From positions 50,311,619 to 50,375,618 of the forward strand of contig OZ007579.1 of NCBI GenBank assembly GCA_963931925.1: a stretch of 64,000 nucleotides of DNA, read 5' to 3'. The notes under the pieces were generated by a model. The model did not search any database. It saw only the letters and a list, made by a program, of their open reading frames with translations, and was not told the DNA's origin. The position numbers were made by a program, and so were the translations under genes. Within the stretch, counting starts at the first letter, position 1, and the number at the start of each line of letters is the position of its first letter. Positions 24,205 to 35,053 of this stretch are shown here, in pieces. The stretch is from Onchidella celtica (Eukaryota > Mollusca > Gastropoda > Systellommatophora > Onchidiidae).

Positions 24205-24583
24205 CAAGGCATGCCTTGGAACTAACGCCAGCGTTATTTTCAAGGCATGTTTCATTGACCAATCAGAAGCTGTTTCAGTATTTCTAAACGTGGAACCTTA
24301 GACTGTGCATTGTCAGACTGATATGTAACGACGTGAGGGTCTAGTCAGTTTGTATCACCGAGGCCCTAGGCCGATGTTCGTCTGGGTAGTAGTCAGATTG
24401 ACATATCAGGGAAAGCCGCCGGTGTAGCTATGTATTGTTTATTGGACTCAAGGTATGCCTTGGAACTAACGCCAGCGTTATTTTCAAGGCATGTTTCATT
24501 GACCACTCAGAAGCTGTTAAGGTATGCCTTGAAAATAACGCTAGAGTTAGTTTCAAGGTATGCCTTGTAAATAACGCCTTGCA
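24205..24583. repeat. Palindromic CAAGGCATGCCTTG repeat units
   Basis: Three diverged copies (about 24205-24281, 24449-24517, 24518-24583) of a unit containing CAAGGCATGCCTTG-like palindromes and the hairpin AACGCCAGCGTT. The first two also share TTTCATTGACCA. Each unit could fold into nested stems. They lie inside the TTAA-flanked element. Confidence 0.7.
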
Positions 24584-24804
24584 TAAAAGAATTTAGATTA
24601 GGCTAACTTCACGTAGGCTTATCTCAGAGTTACAGCAAGACGCTTGATCGACGGGATAGCCTTTCGGAAGTTAATGGCCCTTTCGCTGATTTTATTTTTG
24701 ATCGTTTCATGCAGATGAAAAAAAGGAATCACGACTTATTGGAATGTAATTAGCAAATCTGCTTTGCCTGTATAGCTGCGCTCCCCGTGTGGTCACGTGG
24801 TGTT

Positions 24805-25568
24805 TTAGCTTCGCTTCTCCCCGCTTCGCTTTGCTTCTCCTCGCTTCTCACCGCTTAGCTTTGCTTCTCCCCGCTCCGCTTTGCTTCGCCTCGCTCTTCC
24901 CTGCTTCTCCCCGCTTCGCTTTGCTTCTCCCCGCTCCGCTTTGCTTCTCCCCGCTCCGCTTTGCTTCGCCTCGCTCTTCCCTGCTTCTCCCCGCTTCGCT
25001 TTGCTTCTCCCCGCTTCGCTTTGCTTCTCCCCGCTCCGCTTTGCTTCTCCCCTCTTCGCTTTGCTTCTCCCCTCTTCGCTTTGCTTCTCCCCTCTCCGCT
25101 TTGCTTCTCCCCTCTTTGCTTTGCTTCTCCCCGCTTCGCTTTGCTTCTCTCCGCTTCGCTTTGCTTCTGTCCGCTTTGCTTTGCTTCTCCCCGCTTCGAT
25201 TTGCTTCTCCTCGATCTTCCGCGCTTCTCCCCGCTCCGCTTTGCTTCTCCCCGCTCTGCTTTGCTTCTCTTCGCTTCGCTTTGCTTTTCTCGGCTTTGCT
25301 TTGCTTCTCCTCGCTTCGATTTGCTTCTCTCCGCTTTGCTTCTCCCCGCTTCGATTTGCTTCTCTCCGCTTTGCTTCTCCCCGCTTCGCTTTGCTTCTCC
25401 CCGCTTCGATTTGCTTCTCCCCGCTTCGATTTGCTTCTCCCCGCTTCGATTTGCTTCTCCCCGCTTCGATTTGCTTCTCCTCGATCTTCCGCGCTTCTCC
25501 CCGCTCCGCTTTGCTTCTCCCCGCTCCGCTTTGCTTCTCCCCGCTTCGCTTTGCTTCTCCTCGCAATG
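24805..25568. repeat. Minisatellite, about 20-bp unit
   Basis: About 38 tandem copies of a CCGCTTCGCTTTGCTTCTCC-like unit, with some shorter or variant units that shift phase. Long open frames on both strands (Leu/Ser/Pro/Phe-rich one way, Arg/Lys/Glu-rich the other) are side effects of the repeat, not genes. It ends next to the right TIR of the TTAA-flanked element. Confidence 0.9.
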
Positions 25569-25596
25569 CTTCGCTGTCAGTGTGGCCTGTCCTTAA

Positions 25597-26374
25597 GCCT
25601 TAAAGAATTCAACAGCCCTTAGAAAAGAAAAAACACATAAATAAATAAATAATCTCATGCAATCTACAACTCGGACCATAACTCTCTCTTTAAATGTGTG
25701 CGTTTGCTCATAAAAGTCTTGGGATTTGTTATTTTCTTGTCAAGTTTTTCTGGGGGTTTTTTTGTGTATGTATGGGGGGGGGGGGGGTCTTTGTTTTTTA
25801 TTCTTTGAATGTTATACTGGGCCGTTTTTTTTTCCTTGTTACTTTTTTTCTGCAGAAGGAAGGATTTTTTTCATCTAGGGACATAACACTCACAGTGCTA
25901 ATTCTTCTAAGCAAAAGACACATTAGGGGATATGGCAAGTTGCTGCAGTGCTCTTTTTTCTCCGTTCGTATCAGAGTTATAAAGAACTACACTGTCCAAA
26001 CAAGGGCAGCCACGTGGCTGGGCGTCCGACAATTCCGAGCAAATTCTTTTTAAAATCTCCACATTCCTGCCTCATGAGACTGTAAGCAGTTGCGGGCGGT
26101 AACTGCTACGTAGTTTTCAGAATACGGTCTGTAATGTGGTAATAAATAGCAACAAAACATCCACCATACTTTACAGTGCGGAGTCCAGAAAGTCTCACTA
26201 TCTTGTAAAGTGTCCACTGACTGAAGGAACGGTGTATATGCATCAATGTAAAGTAGAGCTATCTTACATTAATTAGATCGTTCACTCTTACTGGCCGGCC
26301 TTCCCCAAAACCGTGGCCAGGTAGAAAAACAACGGCCATGTTATTCTGGTGTGCGGTAGTGACCTCCTGACCTC
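25597..26374. other. Spacer, no gene seen
   Basis: AT-rich, with AAAT and G-runs (about 25773-25786). A small inverted repeat, GCAGTT...AACTGC, lies near 26088-26108. No coding signal. Confidence 0.5.
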
Positions 26375-26671
26375 TGGTCACACGTTGGTCTGGGGGCAAG
26401 GTGCTCACCTCTCATGCCAAAGGTACCGGGTTCGATCCCCAGAAAGTGCAGGAATGTTGAATTTTTTTTTGGGGGGGGGGGGGGGGGGGCGAGATTCCTG
26501 TCGATGATCCTATGATAGGTAGGGTCGGGCACCTAGTCTTCTTGGACAAGGGTGAAAAACTCTGAGGGTCCATGGTCGTCTTGGTCACGTTAAAGATACC
26601 TTGGCAGTTGAAAGTCGGGAAGAGCAGGGTGAATAAGGCTGTGACCAGAACAAAATTATTTTTTTTTTAAA
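26375..26671 (+). mobile_element. tRNA-derived SINE
   Basis: A polymerase III B-box, GGTTCGATCCC, lies at 26429-26439. A plausible degenerate A-box region (TGGGGGCAAGGTGC) is about 40 bases upstream, which fits tRNA-like spacing. A G-run, a conserved-looking body (ACGTTAAAGATACC, GGCAGTTGAAAG, AAGGCTGTGACCAG) and a T-rich tail ending near 26671 follow. This fits a tRNA-derived SINE, not a functional tRNA: there is no cloverleaf and the body is about 300 bp. The 48-bp minisatellite begins directly after the tail. Confidence 0.7.
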
Positions 26672-28847
26672 GGAGAGACTAAGAAGAGGGGAGGGGAGAA
26701 GGCTAAGGCGGATAGACAAGGAGAGACTGAGGAGAGAGGTGGAGAGAAGGCTAAGGCGGACAGACGAGGAGAGACTGAGGAGAGAGGTGGAGAGAAGGCT
26801 AAGGCGGACAGACAAGGAGAGACTAAGGAGAGAGGTGGAGAGAAGGCTAAGGCGGACAGACGAAGAGAGACTGAGGAGAGAGGTGGGGAGAAGGCTAAGG
26901 CGGACAGACGAAGAGAGACTGAGGAGAGAGGTGGGGAGAAGGCTAAGGCGGACAGACGAAGAGAGACTGAGGAGAGAGGTGGGGAGAAGGCTAAGGCGGA
27001 CAGACAAGGAGAGACTGAGGAGAGAGGTGGAGAGAAGGCTAAGGCGGACAGACGAAGAGAGACTGAGGAGAGATGTGGGGAGAAGGCTAAGGCGGACAGA
27101 CTAAGAGAGACTGAGGAGAGATGTGGAGAGAAGGCTAAGGCGGACAGACGAAGAGAGACTGAGGAGAGAGGTGGGGAGAAGGCTAAGGCGGACAGACGAA
27201 GAGAGACTGAGGAGAGAGGTGGGGAGAAGGCTAAGGCGGACAGACGAAGAGAGACTGAGGAGAGAGGTGGGGAGAAGGCTAAGGCGGACAGACGAAGAGA
27301 GACTGAGGAGAGAGGTGGAGAGAAGGCTAAGGCGGACAGACGAAGAGAGACTGAGGAGAGAGGTGGGGAGAAGGCTAAGGCGGACAGACAAGGAGAGACT
27401 GAGGAGAGAGGTGGAGAGAAGGCTAAGGCGGACAGACGAGGAGAGACTGAGGAGAGAGGTGGAGAGAAGGCTAAGGCGGATAGACAAGGAGAGACTGAGG
27501 AGAGAGGTGGAGAGAAGGCTAAGGCGGATAGACAAGGAGAGACTGAGGAGAGAGGTGGGGAGAAGGCTAAGGCGGATAGACAAGGAGAGACTGAGGAGAG
27601 AGGTGGAGAGAAGGCTAAAGCGGACAGACGAGGAGAGACTGAGGAGAGAGGTGGAGAGAAGGCTAAGGCGGACAGACAAGGAGAGACTAGGGAGAGAGGT
27701 GGAGAGAAGGCTAAGACGGACAGACGAGGAGAGACTGGGGAGAGAGGTGGAGAGAAGGCTAAGGCGGACAGACGAGGAGAGACTGGGGAGAGAGGTGGGG
27801 AGAAGGCTAAGGCGGACAGACGAGGAGAGACTGGGGAGAGAGGTGGGGAGAAGGCTAAGGCGGACAGACGAGGAGAGACTGGGGAGAGAGGTGGGGAGAA
27901 GGCTGAGGCGGATAGACAAGGAGAGAGTGAGGAGAGAGTAGGTGAGAAGGCTGAGGCGGATAGACAAGGAGAGAGTGATGAGAGAGTAGGGGAGAAGGCT
28001 GAGGCGGATAGACAAGGAGAGACTGGGGAGAGAGTAGGGGAGAAGGCTGAGGCGGATAGACAAGGAGAGACTGGGGAGAGAGTAGGGGAGAAGGCTGAGG
28101 CGGATAGACAAGGAGAGAGTGAGGGGAGAGTAGGGGAGAAGGATAAGGCGGATAGACAAGGAGAGAGTGAGGAGAGAGGTGGGGAGAAGGCTAAGGCGGA
28201 CAGACAAGGAGAGACTGAGGAGAGAGGTGGGGAGAAGGCTAAGGCGGACAGACAAGGAGAGACTGAGGAGAGAGGAGGGGAGAAGACTAAGGCGGACAGA
28301 CAAAGAGAGACTGAGGAGAGAGTAGGGGAGAAGGCTGAGGCGGACAGACAATGAGGAGAGAGTAGGGGAGAAGGCTGAGGCGGACAGACAAGGAGAGACT
28401 GAGGAGAGAGTAGGGGAGAAGGCTGAGGCGGACAGACATGGAGAGACTGAGGAGAGAGTAGGGGAGAAGGCTGAGGCGGACAGACAATGAGGAGAGAGCA
28501 GGGGAGAAGGCTGAGGCGGACAGACAAGGAGAGACTGAGGAGAGAGTAGGGGAGAAGGCTAAGGCGGACATACAAGGAGAGACTGAGGAGAGAGGTGGGG
28601 AGAAGGCTAAGGCGGACAGACAAGGAGAGACTGAGGAGAGAGGTGAGGAGAAGGCTAAGGCGGACAGACAAGGAGAGACTGAGGACAGAGGTGAGGAGAA
28701 GGCTAAGGCGGACAGACAAGGAGAGACTGAGGAGAGAGGTGAGGAGAAGGCTAAGGCGGATAGACAAGGAGAGACTGAGGAGAGAGGTGAGGAGAAGGCT
28801 AAGGCGGACAGACAAGGAGAGACTGAGGAGAGAGGTGGGCGGGGGGT
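26672..28847. repeat. 48-bp minisatellite, about 45 copies
   Basis: The unit is GGAGAGAAGGCTAAGGCGGA followed by a CAGACAAGGAGAGACTGAGG-like half and AGAGAGGT. Because 48 is a multiple of 3, all frames stay open. This creates a 719-codon ORF on the minus strand (Leu/Ser-rich 16-residue repeats) and Arg-rich ORFs on the plus strand. Two units, near 28347 and 28487, are 8 bp short. Variants cluster: an AGAGAGTAGGGGAG type fills about 27930-28570, and AGAGAGGTGGGG or AGAGAGGTGAGG types lie to either side. I see no start context or domain that argues for translation. Confidence 0.93.
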
Positions 28848-28999
28848 GGCGTAAAGCGGAAAGACAACTAGAGACCGGGGAGAGAGGTGTTTAGAGATGT
28901 GAAAACAATTCCGATCAAAATAAGGCTAAGAGATTTGCCGTGAGGGGGAAATCCAATTTTTGTCCGTCAAGTCGCGGGTTCTCTCCCCTTATATACTTA

Positions 29000-29727
29000 T
29001 CTATATTAATAAAAGTGAAACTTTACGACAATTGCAGCGCGCCTTTCGCTACTCCTCTGTTAATGCTGATTCGGTGGCCCTCAGATTTTATACAACGCTT
29101 AGTACAGACTGTCGTCGTGTCCCCGGCACAAAAAATACCAAAAAAAATTAATAACTCGCAGAACGTTTGTATTAGTTGCTAGGTTGCGACACATTGGCGT
29201 TCGGTCTATTTTTTCGGCAAATTAATGTAATTGAGATTGATTCCGGTTACAACATCACACTCACAAAACAACTTCCGGTTAGGACTGGTTTGAATGATGA
29301 GTTTGAGGATTAGACTATCAAGTATGAAACTTTGTATGTGTGTTCTCAATGTGCCTAGACCAGGAAAAGAAAGGGTCTGGAATTGGGAGATTGACGCTGC
29401 AGGGCCAAAAGTACAGGTTTGTGTTTTCAATATTATTCCTAGGAAAATATCATATTTCTTTTCCATTAAAACATGACGTTATCACTTCCTGCGATGTGCA
29501 AACAAACTAACCGTGCGCAAATCGTAGCCATTTGACGGATGCTGGCGGGACGCGCAGGACATCAACGCGCAAAAGGAGAGCAGTAAAACGTATCTAAAAA
29601 CAAATAAATAAATATAAAATAAAGCTAAAGGAACAGACAAAATGAAGCAGGTTCATAATATTAATAATCACCCAGAACTGAAACTAATAAATCTATTTGT
29701 CCCGGGCAGGGCCGGGAACTCAGCTAG
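29000..29727 (+). mobile_element. Non-autonomous Helitron
   Basis: It begins TCTATATTAATAAAAG directly after an A (28999) and ends CTAG directly before a T (29728), the classical A/T target. Eleven bases before the end is the GC hairpin CCCGG-GCAGGG-CCGGG (29701-29716). TC start, CTRR end, subterminal hairpin and no target duplication together define Helitrons. At 728 bp it has no Rep/helicase ORF, so an autonomous relative would have moved it. Confidence 0.88.
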
Positions 29728-30398
29728 TCAATTATAACGATGTATTTATATTCAGTATATTATAGAATTATACTCTTAAAACACCCATTTTAAATGGAAA
29801 GGGGGGGGGGGGCATATTGGATGCATAATCGTATGGGTGCACGGGAGAATGATTGATAAAGTGATGGGAATAAAAGAATGAACAAATTCAGAACAGGGTG
29901 GCTCAATACACAAGGAAATACATTTTAAAAATCCAGTTTGCTTTGCTTCATGGCTAATCTTCAGAATACACACTGTCTGGCAGCAAAGGCAATGTATGAG
30001 TCACCTGGGACACTGTGTGCTGGCTAGATTTTGGCAATTGATTGGTGTGAATATGAAGTCATGGGAGGTGTTCTATGGCTGCTATTGTACCAACAGTGAA
30101 CGGATTCTTTAGTGTTAGTTGTCTAGTATTCTTTTCAACGGTTTGATGCTTTCATAGAAAAATGGTTTTGAAACTTCAGTTGTTACAAATTTAGTACATG
30201 TATGCTACTCTTCTTCTCATCTTTCTCTGTGTCTGCAAAATACATGGACCTATATTTCTAAAGCTGTATTCAACAAAATATCCAAGTCATGCACATGACA
30301 CAGCATTGCATTTTGATTGAATTTTGTTAACAGTGCAAAACCTGTCTGTAAACTGAGAAATTTAACAAATTTAACGATAGAATTGCCAACTATCAATA
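29728..30398. other. Spacer, no gene seen
   Basis: AT-rich, with a G-run at 29802-29812. No coding signal or repeat boundary recognised. Confidence 0.5.
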
Positions 30399-30545
30399 AA
30401 ACATATTTTAACTGAATGTGTAGATGTCATGCATATTTCAGGAAGGCACTATGTCTGTGGATCCATGAAAGAATTGTTTTCTGGGTTGGACCTGCAAACT
30501 GTCCTGTCTTTTCTGAGAGAGATTGAGATCTACAACTTGATTTAA
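30399..30545 (+). pseudogene. C-terminal remnant of a LINE (jockey/CR1-like) ORF
   Basis: A 48-codon open stretch ending at TAA 30543-30545 reads like the C-terminal tail of many arthropod and mollusc LINE ORF2 proteins. It has an ECVDV block, then Y-V-C-G-S-M-K-E-L-F, then a helix ending FLREIEIYNLI. It has no upstream continuation and is flanked by AT-rich sequence. It could instead be a terminal host exon: a CAG acceptor-like site lies at about 30441. Recognition is from memory of the family pattern. Confidence 0.4.
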
Positions 30546-32790
30546 GAACTTTTATACCCATTTACAAAGCTTTTTTCCAGATCTATACAAAACAACTTTT
30601 AAGAATTTTACCAACGTGTTAGAATTAATTGAATATATTTAATTCTATTATTAAACTTGAAAGCTCGCAATAAGAAACAAATAGACCCGTGGAGGGCGCA
30701 AAGTGGCCATTATCGTGCCACGCGTCGTAAAAACCTAAACTCAGACTCAAAAACTCAAAGTCAGAAATACAAAATAACATGGATGCCTGTTGTGTACGGC
30801 GTGTGTGACAAAGAGGGTCATGTGTGCTATGGTGGCAATGACATTACAGTATCGTGCCGAGGGCTATCAACATCGACTTTCACCACCACTGTCTATTTGT
30901 TTTATGTGAAATATTTTCATATTTAACAATCAAACCTTACGGACGATCAAAACTTTGCATAATGCATTGAATGTGGTTTATTTCTGTTCTTGTAATCTGA
31001 TGTTCATGAATTCTTTATCCATTGCGCAATGGATGAGGGTGACATAAGTCATGTTATTTTTTATAATAAATTATTTTTTCTCTTTTTTAGCATGATTTTG
31101 ATTATTCTAGACACTGAAGAGGCGTAAATAAACAGACATAAAATGTCGTTAAGCCACCAAGGTTGTTATGAGCGACCACAAAGGACCCACACAAATGCAG
31201 ACAAAAGGGGATAAAGGTGAAACATGAACTCCCTTAAGGCAAACAAACAAACAAAAAACTTTCACCATCGTTGTTGAGAATAGGAAAACATATTTTTTCG
31301 TGACCAACCATTCATTGTGTTAATCACATCAGAGAGTTAAGTGTCTTTGATAATTTCAATATCAAACGGATCTGTTCCAAAGAGATGGCTTATGAAAGAA
31401 GTGACATTAATGCTATATCAAAGGAGGAATCCTGAATAAATTCAGAAGGTGTTTGAAAGGAGTGTCGAGTCAAACTAAGTGTATATAGCATGAATAAAGA
31501 AGAAAAAACAACGCATTAATGGGCCAAACAACAGTTTAATATTGCATCATGCAGCAAACTGGGTTAAAGTCAACATGACAAAAGACTGCTGACGTGTACA
31601 CCTGATGTTGGTCCACTATGTTTTGGATCCCATTTTTGCCAAAATTGCTATCCGCATTCAGCTCACCCAAAATCAAACCGTTTCCAGAGCACCATCAATG
31701 ATTTCAAGATAAGCTCAGTATCGGGTCTTCCAGTGTTACTTCAGTGAGTCGGTAGAGTCAAATAGGACAAGACGTCACCTAGCAACAGCCATAGGTGCTG
31801 TCTGGTATTGTTCTTCCCTGGAAAAGATGGAAGTAAAGAGATTTGGGCAATCAATAATTTCTGTTATAGTGCTTTCTTCTTTACTGCTCTTGTATTTGCT
31901 TAATTTCGTTATTTGCCGTGTACTGAACCCACTAAGATATAGACCTAACATTCTTTGGAGCCTTACATCTCCAGTCTGTCACTAGTCACTCACGAGATTA
32001 GCGTGGAGAAGGTTCCATAAACAGAGGCAAAATTGGCTTACTCAGTGAGATATACAATTTTCGTGTTGTAAGTTAATAGAACTACCCAACAGGCAGTACT
32101 GCGTCACGGGAACAACTCAGACAACAAAGAATGGCGATGGACCAGAGAGAAATATCCAGCCCGCTGTTATACAGAGGAGGACCCTACAACATTGTACTGG
32201 AGTCTACAGTCTCATACAGGGTCGGATTTAGACCTAGTTAGAGGGTGGGGGGATGGGGCACTTCAAGCTTGGCGGCCCTCTCACACACACATTAAAATAC
32301 ACGGCAAACCACCAAATATACGCCTCGACATCCGTTTATTGCGTACATGGTTATACTCATACTAAAGGCTAAATGGACTATTTGTCCGACGTAAGTACAT
32401 GTATACACGTAAATGTATGCCAGGAAAGATCCAGGACAACAGATAACAAGATTAAGACTAATTGCAAAAAAATATAGCTATGCTGTTATGCTGTTGTTCT
32501 TGTTTTGTTTTATACAAAGCAATGGCTGACTCATAAATATATCTTTGTGAAAGGCTGGGGGGGGGGGGTGGGGGTGTCCGTGGAAATTATCCCCTTTTGG
32601 CCCTGGTCCCATAACCACCCTCCTTTATTTATTAGAGATTGTACAACATAATACAAGGCCCAGTATGAATACGGAAAGCAGAAAGGCAATCTCAGTGCGA
32701 GCCCCTCCGAAGATAACCTGCCCTGAGATAGAGAAATTTGTTCTCTAGATATCACTCACGTGTTTGAGGGAAATGGATAGATGGGTGGGT
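30546..32790. other. Non-coding stretch with repeat fragments
   Basis: No supported gene. About 31120-31605 is related to parts of 19620-19850 and 21140-21350. A CAGGGTCGGATTTAGAC motif near 32218 resembles the terminus of hAT-like repeats, but I find no partner end. A G-run lies near 32559-32574. Confidence 0.5.
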
Positions 32791-32802
32791 GAGTGGATGA
32801 AT

Positions 32803-33131
<329 letters not shown>

Positions 33132-33258
33132 CGCCTCATCAACCATTATTTCGTCAATTTTATGATGATCTTTTTTTAACATCAAACATTAATTATATTA
33201 TGACATCTGAAGTTTCGTTGCCTCTATTTTTTTTATTTTTTTTTTATCAAAACAACAA

Positions 33259-33430
33259 CAGGGGCGGAGCATGGGCGGACCATAGGGGTGGTTACCGTGG
33301 GTGCAAAACTGTTGGGGGCGCCAAACTGAGTTCTTGGCATCTTTAACCATTTTCTAATCACTTTCTCACAAATTTTTAATGATTTACGCACCCAATGAAT
33401 TTTTAAAGAAATATCCATGCTACGCCACTG
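33259..33430. mobile_element. hAT-like MITE
   Basis: A 172-bp sequence with inverted ends: CAGGGGCGGAGCATGG at the left, and at the right the complement of CAGTGGCGTAGCATGG (2 mismatches in 16). CAGNGGCG ends are common in hAT-type elements. The expected 8-bp target duplication is not clear, because both flanks are CAA-rich. No coding capacity. Confidence 0.6.
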
Positions 33431-33983
33431 CAGCAACAATAACAATAGCAACTACCACAATAACAACAGTGCAACAACAATAATACGACAACAACAATAA
33501 AAACAACAACTCCACAATAGCAAATATTACAGCAACAACAACGCTATAATTACTAATAATAATAACAACAACAGCAACAGAAACTCTGATTGAAAAGGGT
33601 AACAACAGACACTGAATATATGACTCAAAGAATGGACTTTTACGTTAGAAGAGTTTATTTTTTCTCTGAAGAATGGCAAGATGCCATTATGTTAGGAAGA
33701 ACAGCAAAACAGAAAAAAATAATAATAATAACATTCAGTGCCGGAATTTTTATGGCATCTCCAGTATTCTTTAAGACAACACTTCTTTAATGTCTTAATA
33801 TATTAGATCTAGGTCTATATCAATTTTCTTTTCTTTTTGCATTTCATTCCAAGGTATCATTTTATCGTGATAAAAATTTACGTTCACTGACGGCACTATG
33901 GTAGTGCATGTGTTATATTCAAAACTAATTAATCAACACGCCTTAATGTTTTAATCGATTTTTTACTCGCTACAGTTATTGAA
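33431..33983. other. CAA-rich spacer downstream of the secreted-peptide gene
   Basis: An interrupted CAA-rich tract lies at 33431-33575. On the minus strand, downstream of the 33984 stop, ATTAAA (near 33788-33793) could serve as a variant polyadenylation signal. No coding signal. Confidence 0.4.
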
Positions 33984-34370
33984 TCAGTGATGAATTTGCC
34001 AAAAGTCTGTCTGCGGATAAATTCTTTTAGCTTTCTCTTCTGCAACGTCCCGGCCTAACTCTTCTTTAAGTTTGTCCCAGGCCTCTTTCACGTGTTCTTT
34101 GATGTTCTCTACACCATCGTCGATCTCTTTCTCAATGGTATCGACTGTTTGTTTGACGTCTTCCCACCTGTCTGAAAGCCAGCTACGCCTTGCCAAGTCC
34201 AGTTGTTCTCGCTCGGTCAGGACATTGTCACTGCTCGCTGCATCGCGAATGTACACGCCACTAAGCCAGGGAGGGGGGTGAATTCCTCGCTCTTCGGCGT
34301 GAACCGGGCCGGCTGAGACCTGCACCATCACACATGCTACAAGTGTGGCCAAGAGGATCAGATTTGTCAT
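33984..34370 (-). CDS. Secreted helical-peptide precursor (unrecognised family)
   Basis: A 128-aa protein from an ATG with A at -3 (34370). Residues 1-20 form a clear signal peptide: a hydrophobic LILLATLVACVMV core ending VSA|G. A 40-residue propeptide-like region follows, with a PPPW motif and ending in the dibasic ARR at 60-62. Residues 63-116 are a charged, heptad-like amphipathic helix (KQTVDTIEKEIDDGVENIKE and onward), ending in KAKR. A 12-residue tail with W and HH follows. It has no cysteine after the signal, so it is not a disulfide-rich peptide. CAG acceptor-like sites lie upstream at about 34395 and 34449, so this may be the last exon. A neuropeptide, host-defence, lipid-binding or venom-type role cannot be told apart from sequence. 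It is the only complete host-like gene seen. Confidence 0.6.
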   Translation of the reverse strand: MTNLILLATLVACVMVQVSAGPVHAEERGIHPPPWLSGVYIRDAASSDNVLTEREQLDLARRSWLSDRWEDVKQTVDTIEKEIDDGVENIKEHVKEAWDKLKEELGRDVAEEKAKRIYPQTDFWQIHH

Positions 34371-35049
34371 TTTGTTTTTCTCACTCTGTGGATGACAAAC
34401 AACGATATGATCAAGGATTTCTGTGTTGAAATGAAGGTCCAACCTTCTCTGAGACAAAAATAAGAGCTTTGTTTGGTTTCCTCTGTTTGGGGGAATTTAT
34501 TTTACTTTACACTCCAATGAAGCTTTAGTAGACACGAGTTTGTCGTGAAAATAGGATTCCCCAGGCAAAATACTTCATTTAATGTGGTATCCAGACATAT
34601 TTCACTTAGCTGTCGAAACATGACCAAACAAATTAAAAATTATCATTTCACATTTTCCTCATAGAAAAATTGTGTGCGTGTATATCAACACAGTTCTATA
34701 TTATACCACTTTTAGAAATGTACAAGATGTACGGTATTTTGCCAGTTTTCTTTCTCTTTAGCAGTCCCTCATTGTAATATATGGCTCAATTGGTGTTTAT
34801 TCAATGATAATATGTGAATTCGTACCTCCACTGGCTTTTGCTGGATATCCTTTTAGGCGCACACTATGCCAAATTATGTACGTTACCTCTAGTATTTATT
34901 GTATAGTTTATTTGTTTCCTCAGTAACTAAATTAAGAAGAAAGAAATTGAAGACATAAAACATAAAACTGGAATATATTTTGCAATGGCATTCCTTAGCA
35001 ACGAACAATTTAAAATACTTTACAATATTTTTCATTTAACGAATTCAAC
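34371..35049. other. Upstream region of the secreted-peptide gene
   Basis: AT-rich, no ORF. On the minus strand it holds the possible 5' UTR and intron acceptors of the peptide gene (TTTTTGTCTCAG near 34449). No promoter motif assigned. Confidence 0.4.
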
Positions 35050-35053
35050 TTAA

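Larger units (their letters stand above)
23838..25592. mobile_element. TTAA-flanked non-autonomous DNA element carrying a minisatellite
   Basis: GGACAGGCCACATTGACAGC begins at 23838, right after TTAA (23834-23837). Its inverted copy, with one mismatch, ends at 25592, right before TTAA (25593-25596). Terminal inverted repeats of about 23 bp plus TTAA duplications are typical of piggyBac- or Kolobok-type elements. There is no transposase inside. The 1,755-bp interior has palindromic units (24205-24583) and a 20-bp-unit minisatellite that runs almost to the right TIR. The adjacent piggyBac transposase remnant is outside these ends. Confidence 0.8.

Noticed and set aside
24789-25622. Long overlapping ORFs on both strands (Leu/Phe/Ser- or Arg/Glu/Lys-rich)
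   Set aside because: Artefacts of the roughly 20-bp minisatellite inside the TTAA-flanked element.
26375-26450. Functional tRNA gene
   Set aside because: B-box present, but no cloverleaf can be drawn and the sequence continues into a SINE body.
26656-28815. A 719-codon minus-strand ORF and several plus-strand Arg-rich ORFs
   Set aside because: They are produced by a 48-bp tandem repeat whose unit is a multiple of three; all frames are open and no domain, start context or splice signal supports a protein.
26672-28847. Possible CRISPR-like array
   Set aside because: Units are contiguous without unique spacers and the context is eukaryotic; it is a minisatellite.
32216-32290. hAT-like left end CAGGGTCGGATTTAGAC
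   Set aside because: No inverted partner or target duplication found within several hundred bases.
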